Shown piece after piece: positions 21,500 through 34,559 of a stretch of 64,000 nucleotides of DNA. Origin of the DNA: Trifolium pratense. Taxonomy: Eukaryota; Streptophyta; Magnoliopsida; Fabales; Fabaceae. The position numbers and the translations under genes are program-made. The DNA is taken from the NCBI RefSeq assembly GCF_020283565.1, contig NC_060065.1, positions 19,506,866-19,570,865 of the forward strand, in the 5' to 3' direction. The notes beneath the pieces were generated by a model. That model was not told the origin of the DNA. It ran no database searches and saw nothing but the letters and a program-made list of their open reading frames with translations. How positions within the stretch are numbered: position 1 is the stretch's first letter; each line of letters opens with the position of its first letter.

Positions 21500-24400
21500 A
21501 ATATTAAATGAGATTAGGAATTTTTTTAATGGGTGTGAAATACTTATAGGCCTCTATATCAATTATCAAATTTTCAAATAGATACATCAGTACTAATACC
21601 TTTATTTTATTTAATTATAAATATAGAAAATCCTAACTAATCCGTGACACTTTTTTAAAATTTTAAATAGTAAATTAATTATTTTGAAAATTTTGTGAGA
21701 AAATGTGTAAAATTAGTGTTGAAAATTAAGAAAATTAACTTTTTAAATACGTATATAGTTTATTTAAATTTTTTTTATCTAAAGAGTGTTGTGAAAACAC
21801 GTGTTAGTACGACTCTTAAATATTTAGCTGCTGACTGCTGGTAGAAAATTTTGCCATACTCTGTCGGTTTGAATATAAGGCAGTGTTACTATATAAGTAT
21901 AGTAATACTATGAATTATTTATTTATTACACATGGAGCATAAGTTGCACAGAGATCGGATATTGATAAAACATATACACAGTCAAGTCAAAGAATGCTTT
22001 TAATGAGGAAACATGATGGTAGTTATGTGCAGTCACAAATGAATTTATGAAATCCTTGCCGGTCTCTTGAGAAGTTAATTGGTTGAGGAGTGAATCTTCA
22101 ATTTGGAGGAACTTGGTCCGAGACCCAGCACCGAGAAATTATAAAATCCTTTGTTAGATAAGATGATAAAATAGGTCTAATTTGCCGGACCTAATCTATT
22201 TAACTCACTATTTTAAATAAGTTGGGTTGAAGTTTTGGATTTAATCTCTTAAGTTGTCTTGTTTCATTTGAACTTGTTTAAAAAATGGGACGAGTATAAG
22301 GCGGAATGGACCAGCATGCGAGTCGAGTCAATTATTTACAAAATATTGTCAATTTTTAATTAATTTTACTAAAATATAATGTGATTACATCAAAAAATTG
22401 TTAATTAGTATGCCGCATTTAATTATATTATTCCAGCTCTATTGGTAATGAATTGGTCTATGTGTTAAGGATTTTGGTCCTCTTAAGCATATAGTTAGTA
22501 GTTCGATTATTGTCTCATATCTATGGAGAAAATTCGGTTGGGAGGGCTTGTATGTCCCACAAGTCTCCAACGGAGATTAGTCACGCTAACGAAGGTGGAA
22601 ACTTCGTATACCAATATCACGGTAAACAAAAGAAAAAAAAACACTTAAAAAGTGAGGCGGACAAAATTCATGTACACAAACCGTAAATAAAAGGAGTATT
22701 GCGAGTTCAAATTCACCATTCAATATATTGTAATTTTTTTATATGTAATTATGATATTATACATATAACATAATTACACCTGAATATAAAAAGTAAATGG
22801 ACAACAAGTTGCGCTGGTAAATCATTCTGTATATAGTAAAATCCAATATTTGAATGCAAAGAAAGAGTACCTTGCACTTAAATATACAAGGACAGAACCC
22901 ATGATTCATATGAACAATAGCAGCTGCAGGACTTCAGTGTTGATTAATAATATCATGGAACATATGCTATTATATCTGCACTACATTTTAATGTAGTCAA
23001 TTTTCCAAAATAAATTTTTGGAACCCCACTTTTTACTTTACTGTCAGAATCTATTAGTGGGGAACATGGAAGCTTATTTGAAGGAAAACTTTTACAGTAT
23101 GTTCAAATTGCATATGGATTCTGAGCCAATATTGAATTGATGTTTATAAAGTTTATAGACCAATTAATTGAGTTTGTTATAAGGTGTACCATAACTACCA
23201 GAAATAACAATTATTACAATTACATTTAAAAGTTACATATAGAACCATAAATATATGTAAGGTCATATTCATGATCATGCCACTCAACATGTTGAAGGAG
23301 CAGTAAACAAATGCACCACTAGACTCAATGGAGGTATGATTAATACAACCATTTGGAGGATAGTAGATTCCATACTTAAAAGTCCAATGTAAATGTAAAG
23401 ATAGTGGCAGGATAATCACTTTAACCACTAACACCTTAGTGTAGGTGGAACTCATTGAGGCTTATGCACCCTCACTCTTAGAACATTGAATGAGAGCCAA
23501 ATTAATGATTGCAATGTGAGAATTGGATCCAAATGTATGCTAGGCGTGAGGATGGGTGTTGAAGTTGTTTGGACTTCCACATTGCTCAGATTCACAGACT
23601 GTTTAGTGTATAAATGTTCTTAGACACCTTCAACCTTTGAGCTAGCTTTTGAGATGAGATCGAAGACCATTTAACATCCTTGAATTCTCTATAGTTGGGA
23701 TTATTTTGCATTCATGTAGTCACACATAATATGAATTGTCTTATTTAGTTAGATTATTTAGTTAGATGAGTGATTTATTTACTTAGACAAATGGCTTCAA
23801 AATATATGGCTAGAATATATTTTTTTAATGGCATATATGGTTAATTTGAATCGTCCAATTAAAATTTTATGGTCCATACTCAAAACATGAAAGTGTGACT
23901 ATGCTATGAAAGCTAAGGTTGATTGCTACTATAGCGGGACAACTCAAATATTTCCTGACAATTGAACATGTACTTGAACTTTATGGTATGTGGTTCGATT
24001 TTTACGGAAGTCAAAAATTTTACTAGAGAAGGGATAGAGAAGATCATGAGATACAACGTCGGAATTGCCTACTAAATATGTAGAATAAAGGTCCGGATTG
24101 TTACAATTTTGACATTCAATAACTTACATATCCATGATAGAGATTTTAACTTAATAAAAAGCAATTTTTTTTTAAAAAAGCTATATTTAAAAAATAATTT
24201 TTATGAAAAGCTATTTGAAATAGCTTTTTTTTAGAGATTTTTTTATGGAATTTTATGACCCAAAAAAATTTGTAACAAAAACTTATTTGTCAAAAAAATT
24301 TAACATAAAAATAATACACTATAAATTTTTTTTCTTTCAAAGAAGCTAAAACAAACGCAACCAAAATAGAAATTAGAAGATCGGGTTCAAATAGATAGGT

Positions 24401-25090
24401 AACTTGTAATGGAAGAAATGCTAGCAGCCTAGCACAGTATTGTGATCCCTACACAATCTTAATGTACTTTCTCTGTTTAAGACTTATAACCACCTTAATT
24501 AAATTGCACTCAAACAATTCAATGGATTTTGGAATTTTGTCAAGTTAGTTGTGTCAAAAATATGAAATCATGTCAATATATACACAATGATAATGATAAC
24601 TCATAATTCAAAGTTGTGTACAAGAATTAGTCAAGTTGAAATAACATAAAGGATAATTTCTTCCATCATATAAATCAAAGGATAAGGTTCCCAAATCCCA
24701 ACCAATGGTATCAAATAGAGGGAATGTATGGCCCATTAAATAGGGGGGCTTTTTCTTCACATTTATGAATTAACATCTTCTTCACATTTATGAGTAAAAT
24801 CTTATAAAGAAAAAAAGGGGTCAATTTTTCACTTGATTTCCGGGATATGCCATTTATCTTTATTTTAAGGGAAGAAGAGGTATTGAGTTGTTACTTACCA
24901 CTTTATGCTACTTGTGGAAGTTTGTGATCCAATGCCTTGATATTTTTCATCAATTTATTCTCAAGGTTTTGATAGGAATATATTCACAATAATGCTTGTT
25001 ATTTCTCTTTATGCTAAAGTGAAATAAATGATTAATGGATTACATTATCTTTCTCTTAAATATAATTTCAGATGGAGAGAATAGAAGTTA
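21500..25090. other. Long gene-free interval
   Basis: AT-rich intergenic sequence. It contains a SINE-like stretch at 22435-22640 with an AGTAGTTCGATTATTG box B. The 86-codon minus frame at 23195-23455 has no recognisable motif. No other supportable gene was seen. Confidence 0.4.
22435..22640 (+). mobile_element. SINE-like element
   Basis: Box A-like AGCTCTATTGGTAATG, box B-like AGTTAGTAGTTCGATT, a body ending CCAATATCACGGTAAAC and an A-rich tail. The target duplication was not resolved. Confidence 0.45.
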
Positions 25091-25097
25091 ATTACTA

Positions 25098-25270
25098 CCG
25101 ATCGTTAGTTGATTCAATGATAATTGACGCTGAATTTGATATAGAGGACTACGGTTCGATCCCCCACAACTACGATCGAGAGGGGGTTAGAATTACTTGA
25201 TATTAGAACTGATCCCCGAACAAGATTAAACGGTCAAATAAACCGAATGCTGGTGGTGAAAATAAAAAAA
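25098..25270 (+). mobile_element. tRNA-derived SINE (GATTGACGCTGAATTT family), copy 2
   Basis: Starts CGTTAGTTGATTCAATG, with box B CTACGGTTCGATCCCCC and end GGTGGTGAAAATAAAAAAA. Same family as 20687-20837. The flanking duplication is not clear. Confidence 0.65.
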
Positions 25271-25588
25271 GCTACTAGCTTATCGTTTGAACCAATTTTT
25301 TATGACTTATCTTATTACTTTAAGGAGAAGTCAGGCCCGACCAACTGTACAAATTCTTATTTTTGGCCATACATTACATTAAACTACTTTACTTATATAT
25401 AGGTATGAGTTCAAACCCAACACTTTACTTATTCATTTTAATGATAACATTTCTGGTCATTAAACTACTTGACAAAAATAATAAAATAATCAATAATGTT
25501 ATGTTAACAGCAAATATAGATATCAAATATACCTTGTATTGTATTTTTATTTATATGATGAGCAATAATTTTTTTTGTTATTATTTCT

Positions 25589-25673
25589 TTTTGATTTATA
25601 ATGAGCTGTGAATCAAACCCAGAACCTATAACGTACTACCCAAACCCCTCACCACTAGACCAAACCTAATGAC
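25589..25673 (-). mobile_element. Short tRNA-derived SINE
   Basis: On minus: GGTTTGGTCTAGTGGTGAGG and GGTTCTGGGTTTGATTC. The flanking duplication TTGTTATTMTTTCT is at 25575-25588 and 25674-25687 (one mismatch). Same family as 11717-11820. Confidence 0.65.
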
Positions 25674-25689
25674 TTGTTATTCTTTCTAA

Positions 25690-26790
25690 AAAAAAGTTTA
25701 GATAATAATATAAGGATATTTTTGCAACACAATATTAATTTCCATACACCCGCAGTGTAACATTTTTGGCTTTAATACAGTTTTAACCTGTATTTTGTCT
25801 GAATTTAGATTTTAACCTTCCTTTTTAAAATCCTTAATTTTAGTCTCTATTTTGATTGAATTTATGATTTTAACCCAACTATTTTAAATTTAGAAATGTA
25901 TATGTTTATATTTTATATAGGTGGTATTTATTAGATTCTCTTGAATTTTCAAGAATATTCATATTTTATACAGGTGGTATTTATTTGTTTCTCTTGAATT
26001 TTCAAGAATAAAAATGACATGGGTTATTATTTTCAGTGCTGGTTAGAGTGCTGTATCTCAATCCTTATGTTTTTACATGCATGCTTTGTATACATAATTT
26101 TATGTGTTAGAATATTGAGCTTGTATAGTCACAAGTATAAAAACATTAAAAACAAATAATAAAAAAAACAGTACTACAGTAAAAATTAATCTACTTTTTT
26201 CTCATTATCTTTTATCATTTGTGTATACGTCTAAATCTAAATTATATTATTTGAACTTCACCGTACAAGCCTTGTGTCATATAACAGATAACCGATTATC
26301 TCAAAAACTTAAGTTGTTAGGATAGGGTCACATCAATGATTTTATATTATTTCTAACATGGCCACTCACGCAAGAGCCCACTTACCATATGCTTAAATTC
26401 AATTTTTTAACTAGAATTACAAAGTAAGGGGAGCGGAAATCAAACTGTAGATAACTTAGTCATAAATGTTTTGATACCATGTCGACACCTTAGTCTATAA
26501 TTTCTACTCTTCACATTTCTTTGGTGGCTCCACACCTTGATAACAAATTCATCAAATTCAATTGATCTTGAATCGCATAAATGATGATATGTCCATGTCA
26601 TCTCTGCATTCCGATCGGGTCCATCTTTTGCTACCCTAAACTATTCTTATGCATGCTAAGGGTGCCCCTACCTCAAAAATAAGTTTACCTTATAACAATG
26701 ACAAATTATGTTTTGAACGATGAAAAGATTGCAAGTGAGTTCGACTCTTAAAAAATAAAACTGATATTTTTACAATTTCTTTATATCTGT
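25690..26790. other. Gene-free interval with a short direct duplication
   Basis: Near 25909-26010 a segment containing GGTGGTATTTATT and TCTCTTGAATTTTCAAG is duplicated in tandem. GGCTTTAATACAGTTTTAAC at 25769 resembles one end of the long-TIR element at 36102. No gene was seen. Confidence 0.45.
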
Positions 26791-26794
26791 TTAT

Positions 26795-27558
26795 ACTAGT
26801 AGAAAACTGCATATTTCTTGCGGATTTTGTCTGTTTTAGGAAATTTCACACGTATTCCCAAGGCTTTTCTTGCCGATTTTGACACCTAGATCACTTTCCT
26901 GCGGATTCTTCTGTTTCAGGGAATTCCGCAGGTATTCCTAAGGTTTTTCATGCGGATTTTGACAGCCCACTTTCCAGTGGATTTTACTACTTCAAGAAAT
27001 TCCATAGATAACTTTGTTTTTATTTTTTTATTTTATTTAAAAATTATGATTAATATTTATAAAAAGGAATTTCTAATTAAAATAAACCCACTTGGGGTTG
27101 GTCGAGTGGTGTTGGCTTGGGCCCTTAGAGTATGCTTCTCTCAAGGTCTCAGGTTCGATTCCTACTGGTGCCAATTTCGGTGGGCTAAGTCCATACAGAG
27201 CAAAAAAAACTCTCGCTTTAAATGGGGCCCTCGCAAGTGGGCGGTGGGATTGATCCCCTTGGATTAGTCGGTACTAAGGCCGGATACCAAGTTTTCAAAA
27301 AAAATTTCTAATTAAAATAAAAAATACTAAAATTAAAATATTAAAATAATTTCTCAGTTCTCGTCTCTGCAATATCTCTATTCTCATTTTTTCCCCAAAA
27401 TCGAAACTTAATTCATTGATCTCTTTCTTAATCAAAACCTAATCCATCACTATCTCATCGATCTCATAGCCAAGATGAACTTGTCGATCTCAACCGTTTC
27501 AAAAAATTCATCGATCTCACTCAAAATCCGCAGGTAATAAAGCAGAATTCTAGTAGTG
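26795..27558. mobile_element. CACTA-like non-autonomous element, probable
   Basis: The right end, inverted, reads CACTACTAGAATTCTGC; the left reads ACTAGTAGAAAACTGC. Subterminal repeats of TGCGGATTTTG and AATTCCGCAGGTATTCC flank the left end and recur inverted on the right. The left tip is degenerate and the duplication is unclear. A SINE is nested at 27087-27302. Confidence 0.45.
27087..27302 (+). mobile_element. 216-bp tRNA-derived SINE with 19-bp TSD
   Basis: Box A-like GGTTGGTCGAGTGGTGTTGG, box B TCAGGTTCGATTCC, and a tail TTTTCAAAAAAA. The duplication AATTTCTAATTAAAATAAA is perfect (27068-27086 and 27303-27321). This indicates a recent insertion. Confidence 0.85.
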
Positions 27559-27559
27559 C

Positions 27560-28100
27560 TACTTATACATTACATACATACAACTTAAGAAAAAACGATG
27601 TTGGGCAAAAAAAGTTCAAATTTCAAATTCACTTTCTCCCTATTTTTCTTTCTTTAAATTCGACTTTGCTCTTCTCTTAATCTATTTACCTTATTTCTCT
27701 TCAATCTCACTTTCTCCATTTTATTTTCTGCATATTTTTTTACTGCTAATTCAACACATTTAAATATTCTCTAATGTTTTGATCAAAGAAAATGTTTTTT
27801 TTTGTAGGAAAGTTTTGTGATATTCTTGTTTCCTCACGAAACTACAAAAAACAACTTTGGTAAGTAAAAGATGACAATCTAAGAGACAATGATTTGAAAT
27901 CTAAGAAAAATAAACTAATTAATTTTCTATTGATTGTTTTATATCTAAAACAAAAATTGGTCAGCAACCCAAAAAAAATTGTCTACTTGCTGTTATGACA
28001 TGAAAAAAAATGAACTAATATTTATTTTTAAATTTGTATAAACAAACTAATATTTATTTTTTTCAAAAAAATATATTTATTTTTTGCTCTTCTTTTTCTT
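27560..28100. other. Gene-free AT-rich interval
   Basis: Low-complexity T- and A-rich DNA. Nothing was identified. Confidence 0.4.
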
Positions 28101-28109
28101 TATCACTAA

Positions 28110-28740
28110 AAAAACTACAACTTATTTACTAACATCCACTTACTCCTCACCCAAACATCCTCCGTAGTCGAAAAACGAACATGACACAAAAACTTGATTA
28201 ATTGAGTAAGGAGATCTTGATCGTGCATACCAAGATTTGTCCTCCATCTAAACTCCCACACCCACTCTCCCCCTAACCTAGTTTCCCATATCTGCAACTC
28301 TATCGAGACACTGATCGGACCCTTGAAAGAGAGATTGGTACCGAATCCTAAACGGCACACTATCGACCTAGGGATCTAATCAAAATGATGTCAAAATCCC
28401 ATTACCAATCTGCTTAAATACCCCTTCAACGAATCAATAGCGTCCACCTGAGTCCCTAATAAAGAAACATCGATCCAACATAAATGCGCCCCTCTTAAGC
28501 CATTAGGACGACCTCTGAAATGCGCGGTAGGAAATAGGGTCCCATATCTAACCAAAAGAATATCGGGCCAGATCCATGTTCCTTCAGTAAGGATCCTCCA
28601 TTGTCACTTAGCAAGCAGAGCGTTATAAACCAAACAAAGATCCCTCATCCCAACCCCCCTCCTTTCTTGAGTTTGCACACACTATCCCAACTCACCCATG
28701 CTAGCTATTTTCTTCTTACCGTCAGCAAGATTAATTTTTG
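28110..28740 (-). pseudogene. Decayed LINE reverse transcriptase C-terminal fragment
   Basis: On minus, a GVGMRDLCLVYNALLAK block (the plant LINE GLGVRDLRLVN...LLAKW signature) is followed by QWRILTEGTWIWPDILLVRYG. Downstream comes VCRLGFGTNLSF in the place where intact elements have the RLGNG-type region. Several stops and frameshifts are present. Both ends are missing. Confidence 0.65.
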
Positions 28741-29324
28741 TTTGGCTTAACAATATTCCATATTTTTAGATAAAGATACATGTATCAAGGAATTAATTTC
28801 CCCAATTGTATATGGATTACAATTGTTTAGAAAAATGATGGTCATGATTGAGCTTATTATTGTAGGCATGAATGTGGACTCATAATATTTCTAAAATAAC
28901 GATTATTTTGTTTAAAATAAAATGTTTTTTAAAAAAGTTAAATGTATATGTATATGTATATGCATCTATCAAATATAAAATGATATACAAGTACAAACAT
29001 CGAAAGCCATTTCCCAATCTTAGTAAAAATTAAAGATGCATATGATTTGACGGTTCGCTAGAAAGTTCATAATCAACATAATAGATGTGGGGTTGAAAGC
29101 TATTTGGGTAGTTAGTTATATGTGAATTGTGATGGCTTGTCTATATATGAGGGGATACCGATCTTGGTCTGCTGTATTTGTCTTTTGGGACCATCTTAGA
29201 CCATTCCTTGCTTCTTCATTGCATTGCACAAAACATGCATTCCTCTATTTCTCACCGACCCTTAGAAATAAAACTAACCTTCAAATAATGTAGACAAATT
29301 TAAAGATCCAACCCACCATTAATT
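28740..29324. other. Gene-free interval
   Basis: AT-rich, with a short ATGTATATGTATATGT tract near 28941. Nothing coding was seen. Confidence 0.4.
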
Positions 29325-29337
29325 AACAAGTCAATCA

Positions 29338-29471
29338 TCTATGTCCTGTAAGCTTAGTTCAATTGGTATGGATATCGCACTATATGTGCAGGAGTCGAGG
29401 TTCGAACTCCGGACACTCCACTTATTTATCATTAAGGTAAAATTTATAGCCATTGGGCTACTTGATAAAAA
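29338..29471 (+). mobile_element. tRNA-derived SINE (AGCTTAGCTCAATTGG family), copy 1
   Basis: Box A AGCTTAGTTCAATTGGTATG and box B GAGGTTCGAACTCCGGA, then CACTCCACTTATT and an A tail. The 13-bp duplication AACAAGTCARTCA is at 29325-29337 and 29472-29484. Other copies: 34352-34495 and 45281-45412. Confidence 0.85.
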
Positions 29472-29599
29472 AACAAGTCAGTCACCCAACATACATGGAG
29501 TGGCGAAGTTAAAAAGAAATTCGGATGACACACTTAAAATATTATACTATGAATTAAGTACAAAAATTATATTACTGATCATGGATCAGAGATGATCTC

Positions 29600-29945
29600 G
29601 TCAGTGATGTTCCTCTTTTGTTTCGATTAATGAGAGGGAGGTTGTATACCTATAAGAGAGGGAAGCGAATGTTTTCAGAGTGAAAATAATATACCTGACT
29701 CATCTACTCGAGAGGAGTATATATAGCCCTTGGCGCCGGGCCAAGACCGTTGGACATGTTTTAATGACATCAATGACTGTCGGAAAACGGCAGAAGAGTC
29801 ATAATGAACAATAAATGCTCATCATTCCAATGTTGGACGTTACGACTGCGAAGGATAGGTCTCCGTTGACTTGAGTCGTGTCTTCTTGGACTGCTCCGCT
29901 ATTAGGCCCTGCTCGACGATTTAAGAGGAGGATCTCCTCAACGAT
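29600..29945 (-). mobile_element. LTR-like fragment with promoter
   Basis: On minus, a GC-moderate stretch resembling a retrotransposon LTR U3, with GGGCTATATATACTCC as TATA box and ACTCTGAAAACATTCGC downstream. No matching second LTR, PBS or coding DNA is nearby, so it would be a solo LTR or fragment. Confidence 0.4.
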
Positions 29946-30391
29946 TAGACTTTAGACCATAATTGCATATAAAATTTAAGTAAATGAATTGTCAAAAACT
30001 TAAATTGTATATTAAGGAATAGCGTAAGCCTCACCAGTATACAAATTTCTAAAAAAAAAAAAAAATACTATACAAATATATAATGCGTGATTATTTCTTA
30101 AAAATAAAATAAAATAATGCAGTGATTATGTGAATATGGGAAACTGATTATCCGTTCATTTTTGCCTTCAATCGTATAGTACATATTTATTTTATTTTTT
30201 TGTGGGGTAGTACATAGTTATTTTATCTAGCTAGTGTGTTAACCAAATAGATATACTATGAATCTATGACCATGCATATACATATACTCTACCTTTTTTA
30301 TTTGAAAAGGCATAAATTTGATTTACCTCTACCTTATCACATTTGATTTGTAATAACTTCATGTATTATACATACATACATATATACATCC
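29946..30391. other. Gene-free interval
   Basis: AT-rich, no supportable feature. Confidence 0.4.
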
Positions 30392-30407
30392 ATACTCCAT
30401 TTCATTT

Positions 30408-30578
30408 TTATTTTTATTTTTTGTTTTCACTACATCACTGAACCGCCTAATCTGATTCAGGTGTCAGTTCCATCATCAAGTGATTCCATTCTCTCCTAAT
30501 TGCAGTTGCGGGAGATCAAATCATGATCCTCGCTACCAAACTCAGCGTCAATCACCACTGGACTAACTAACGATTGGT
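30408..30578 (-). mobile_element. tRNA-derived SINE (GATTGACGCTGAATTT family), copy 3
   Basis: Minus-strand copy with GTGGTGATTGACGCTGAG, a box B-like ATGATTTGATCTCCC and a GTAGTGAAAAC tail. The 16-bp duplication ATACTCYATTTCATTT is at 30392-30407 and 30579-30594 (one mismatch). Confidence 0.75.
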
Positions 30579-30594
30579 ATACTCTATTTCATTT

Positions 30595-31570
30595 AATTAT
30601 TTCACATTGATGGATTTAAGCTTCTTCATTTTATCACAGATTTGGTGAGTTCATTCCCCCTCTTTATTATCCAAAAGAAAAGAGTGAAACCCGCTGAAAT
30701 CGATCATTGTGTCTCCCCAAATATGCACTCAAAAGATAATAAAGAGCTGTAGTAGTATAATTGAAGCAATATATTTGATACATACACAGTCACATAAAAA
30801 TTTATATATGACGTTATATATTCATGCAAACAGTGAGTTCCAATCATGATTCTGTTTTTATCACCATGCATGGCTCTTCTTGTCTCAACCTCACTTTATA
30901 ATCAAAGTATGACTATGAGTGTAAATGTAATAATATCTCTCATACTTCCCATTTTTTCATACAAGGAGTTTTCTTGCAGTTTTTGCAGTTTGCAGCACCT
31001 TTCAATGATCCATCACTTTCATTAATATGAAGGACAGTGCAACTAAAGGTGGTAGAGAGAATAGAGACAATTTTCTTTTGGTTAAAAGTAGTATAGTACT
31101 ATACATGGTTTATGTATTTCATTAAGATGCTGGCGGTGCTACCGGAGGCTAGTGGGCCCAGCATTATATTCTTCATAAAATAATTTAGGTGTTCCTCTTG
31201 GTTTCGCTTAATCTTACGTGTTTTTTATCAATCATTTCACAAATTGTTAGAAAGTTAATTGTACGGTTAGTTTTTTACACTTTGTCACGAATTGAATTAT
31301 GGACTTTTAACTCCTCTGACTTTTAACTCAACTAATTCAATCAGTTGAACTACTCACATTCTATTATTTCACCTAGTTAAACTATTTTACTTTCAAAATT
31401 CTATTTTTATTTTTTTGCCAATTTATAGAAAGATATCTTCAATGTTTTGAAGAGAAATTAGAAAGACATCTTCAACATATTTTGAAGAGAAACAAAGCAT
31501 TAAAAAAACTCTTTTAGTTCTGTGAGAAGTTAGAACGCAATTCTTTTGAACTCTAATATGACCACGACAT
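30595..31570. other. Gene-free interval
   Basis: AT-rich. ATCTTCAA-type short repeats near 31430-31480 are the only structure noticed. Confidence 0.4.
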
Positions 31571-31575
31571 TACGT

Positions 31576-31872
31576 TCTGAAGGGGGCGACGGAAAAGGTG
31601 AAAACTTTGTTGTACTCGGATCCTGCCACACCACGTACGTGTCACTATCAACAAGTCGGATTTTTTGGGAATGTAGCCCAAATTGGACGGTAAGTTCCGT
31701 CTTCTTCTTTAGTGATGGACCAAGCCCAACTCCTCTAGAAGAGGGGCGTCAGAGAGGGTGAGAGTCCAGTTGTGCTTGAACCATGTTGCACCACAAGGCT
31801 GAGGGCGGTGTCAGCAAGTAGGGTTTTTAAGAATGTAGCCCTAATCGAACGCTAAATTCTACATTCTTCTTT
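31576..31872 (+). pseudogene. Two tandem decayed fragments of 26S rDNA
   Basis: Bases 31711-31872 follow the 5' region of plant 25S/26S rRNA: GTGATGGACCAAGCCCAA, AGAGGGGCGTCAGAGAGGG, TGAGAGTCC, TTGCACCACAAGG, TCAGCAAGTAGGGTT and GAATGTAGCCCTAATCG line up in order. Bases 31576-31710 are a second, shorter copy of the same segment (GGGGGCGACGG...GAATGTAGCCCAAATTGG). Most differences from the rRNA I remember are C-to-T or G-to-A. The 71-codon frame across copy one is not a gene. Confidence 0.75.
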
Positions 31873-31874
31873 AC

Positions 31875-33410
<1,536 letters not shown>

Positions 33411-33431
33411 TACGACCAAGCTAACCTATGT

Positions 33432-34030
33432 AGGCATGACAATAAAACCCATACCCGCGGGTACCCGCCCAAACCATACCCGCTTTGACGGGGAAAACCC
33501 GAGTTGACTGGGTTTGAGTTCGGGTTTGGGTTTTCCCCGATTTCAAAAGATGGGTTTGGGGCGGGTAATGGGTACATTGATACCCACCCCGAATCCGTCC
33601 CCGAACCCGCCCCGCTTATACTAAAAATTAGATTTCATCTCTTTTAAATTAACGTTTAAACAATCTCTTAAATTACATTCGTATATTTATTTTTTATTTT
33701 TAATTTGAGTATTAAACAAACTATTTTCTCTATTTTTTTTCTTTATTTAAAAAAATATTGTTGAGAGAAAATAATTTTGGATATTTAACTTTTTTTTTTT
33801 AGTAAAAAAAATATTAAAATACAATCTAAATTCATGTGGAAAGATGCGTAATGGGGATACCCGAAACCCGATGGGATACCCGATCCCCGTTGGGTATGGG
33901 TTTGAGGTTATCATTTTTATCCCCGCTAGAATTTGGGATGGGTTTGGGGAAACCCGAACTTTATGGATTTGGGTTTGGGGAGGGCGAAACCCGTTCCCGC
34001 CCCGCCCCATTGCCATGCTTTCCCAAAAAA
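33432..34030. mobile_element. 599-bp insertion with hAT-like GC-rich arms, A-rich end and 17-bp duplication
   Basis: Ends GGCATGACAATAAAACCC and, inverted, AAGCATGGCAATGGGGC, with GC-rich CGGGTTTGGGG-type repeats in both arms and an AT-rich core. It is flanked by a perfect 17-bp duplication, ACCAAGCTAACCTATGT, at 33415-33431 and 34031-34047. TCCCAAAAAA lies between the right arm and the duplication. Confidence 0.6.
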
Positions 34031-34199
34031 ACCAAGCTAACCTATGTTTGCAGGTACAAAATAGAAATGGCTCAAAATATTAATCCTGTGCCAGAAATAT
34101 TAGAGGTTTCATTTTAACAAGTCAAAATGGAATATATTAATATAAATAGAATCAAGAGATTTTCTCAGCACAAGGTGTATCGAGGTAGACTAAGAAATA

Positions 34200-34550
34200 G
34201 AGGAGTGCTAGCAACACACTCTTTAACAAACACACTTTAATACACTCTTTTCTATTGGTTAAAATTTATATGGGTCCCATAAAAGTTATATGGGTCCACA
34301 TTTTTTTATGGGACTCATGTGAATTTCAACCAATAAAAGAGAGTGTGTTGGGTCCCCATGAGCTTAGCTCAATTGGTTGGGACATCAGCATTTTATATAC
34401 AGGAGCCAGGGTTCGAACCCTGGACACTCCACTTATCCATCTTTAAAGGTGGAATTTCAAGCCACTAGGCTACCTGACCAAAAAAAAAAAAAAAAAAAAG
34501 AGAGTGTGTTGGAGTGTGTTTGTTAAAGAGTGTGTTGCTAGCATTATTCC
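34200..34550. mobile_element. Mutator-type MITE (GCTAGCAACACACTC family), copy 2, with nested SINE
   Basis: Same element as 11247-11435 in the opposite orientation. The duplication TAAGAAATA/TAAAAAATA is at 34191-34199 and 34551-34559. The right arm is split by a SINE; without it and its duplication the MITE is about 190 bp, matching copy 1. Confidence 0.8.
34352..34495 (+). mobile_element. tRNA-derived SINE (AGCTTAGCTCAATTGG family), copy 2
   Basis: Box A AGCTTAGCTCAATTGGTTGG, box B CAGGGTTCGAACCCTGGA and a long A tail. The duplication AAAAGAGAGTGTGTTGG (34335-34351 and 34496-34512) lies in the host MITE arm. The tRNA-like boxes are well conserved. Confidence 0.9.
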
Positions 34551-34559
34551 TAAAAAATA

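Noticed and set aside
23195..23455. 86-codon minus frame
   Set aside because: Starts plausibly but shows no recognisable motif, splice partner or promoter; kept only as intergenic.
26950..27267. 105-codon frame
   Set aside because: Spans the junction of a CACTA-like element and a SINE.
29338..29471. Possible tRNA genes at the box A/box B sites (also 27087, 34352, 45281)
   Set aside because: Boxes are present but no complete cloverleaf; each has an A-tail and target duplication, so SINEs fit better.
31546..31761. 71-codon frame
   Set aside because: Runs through decayed 26S rDNA copies.
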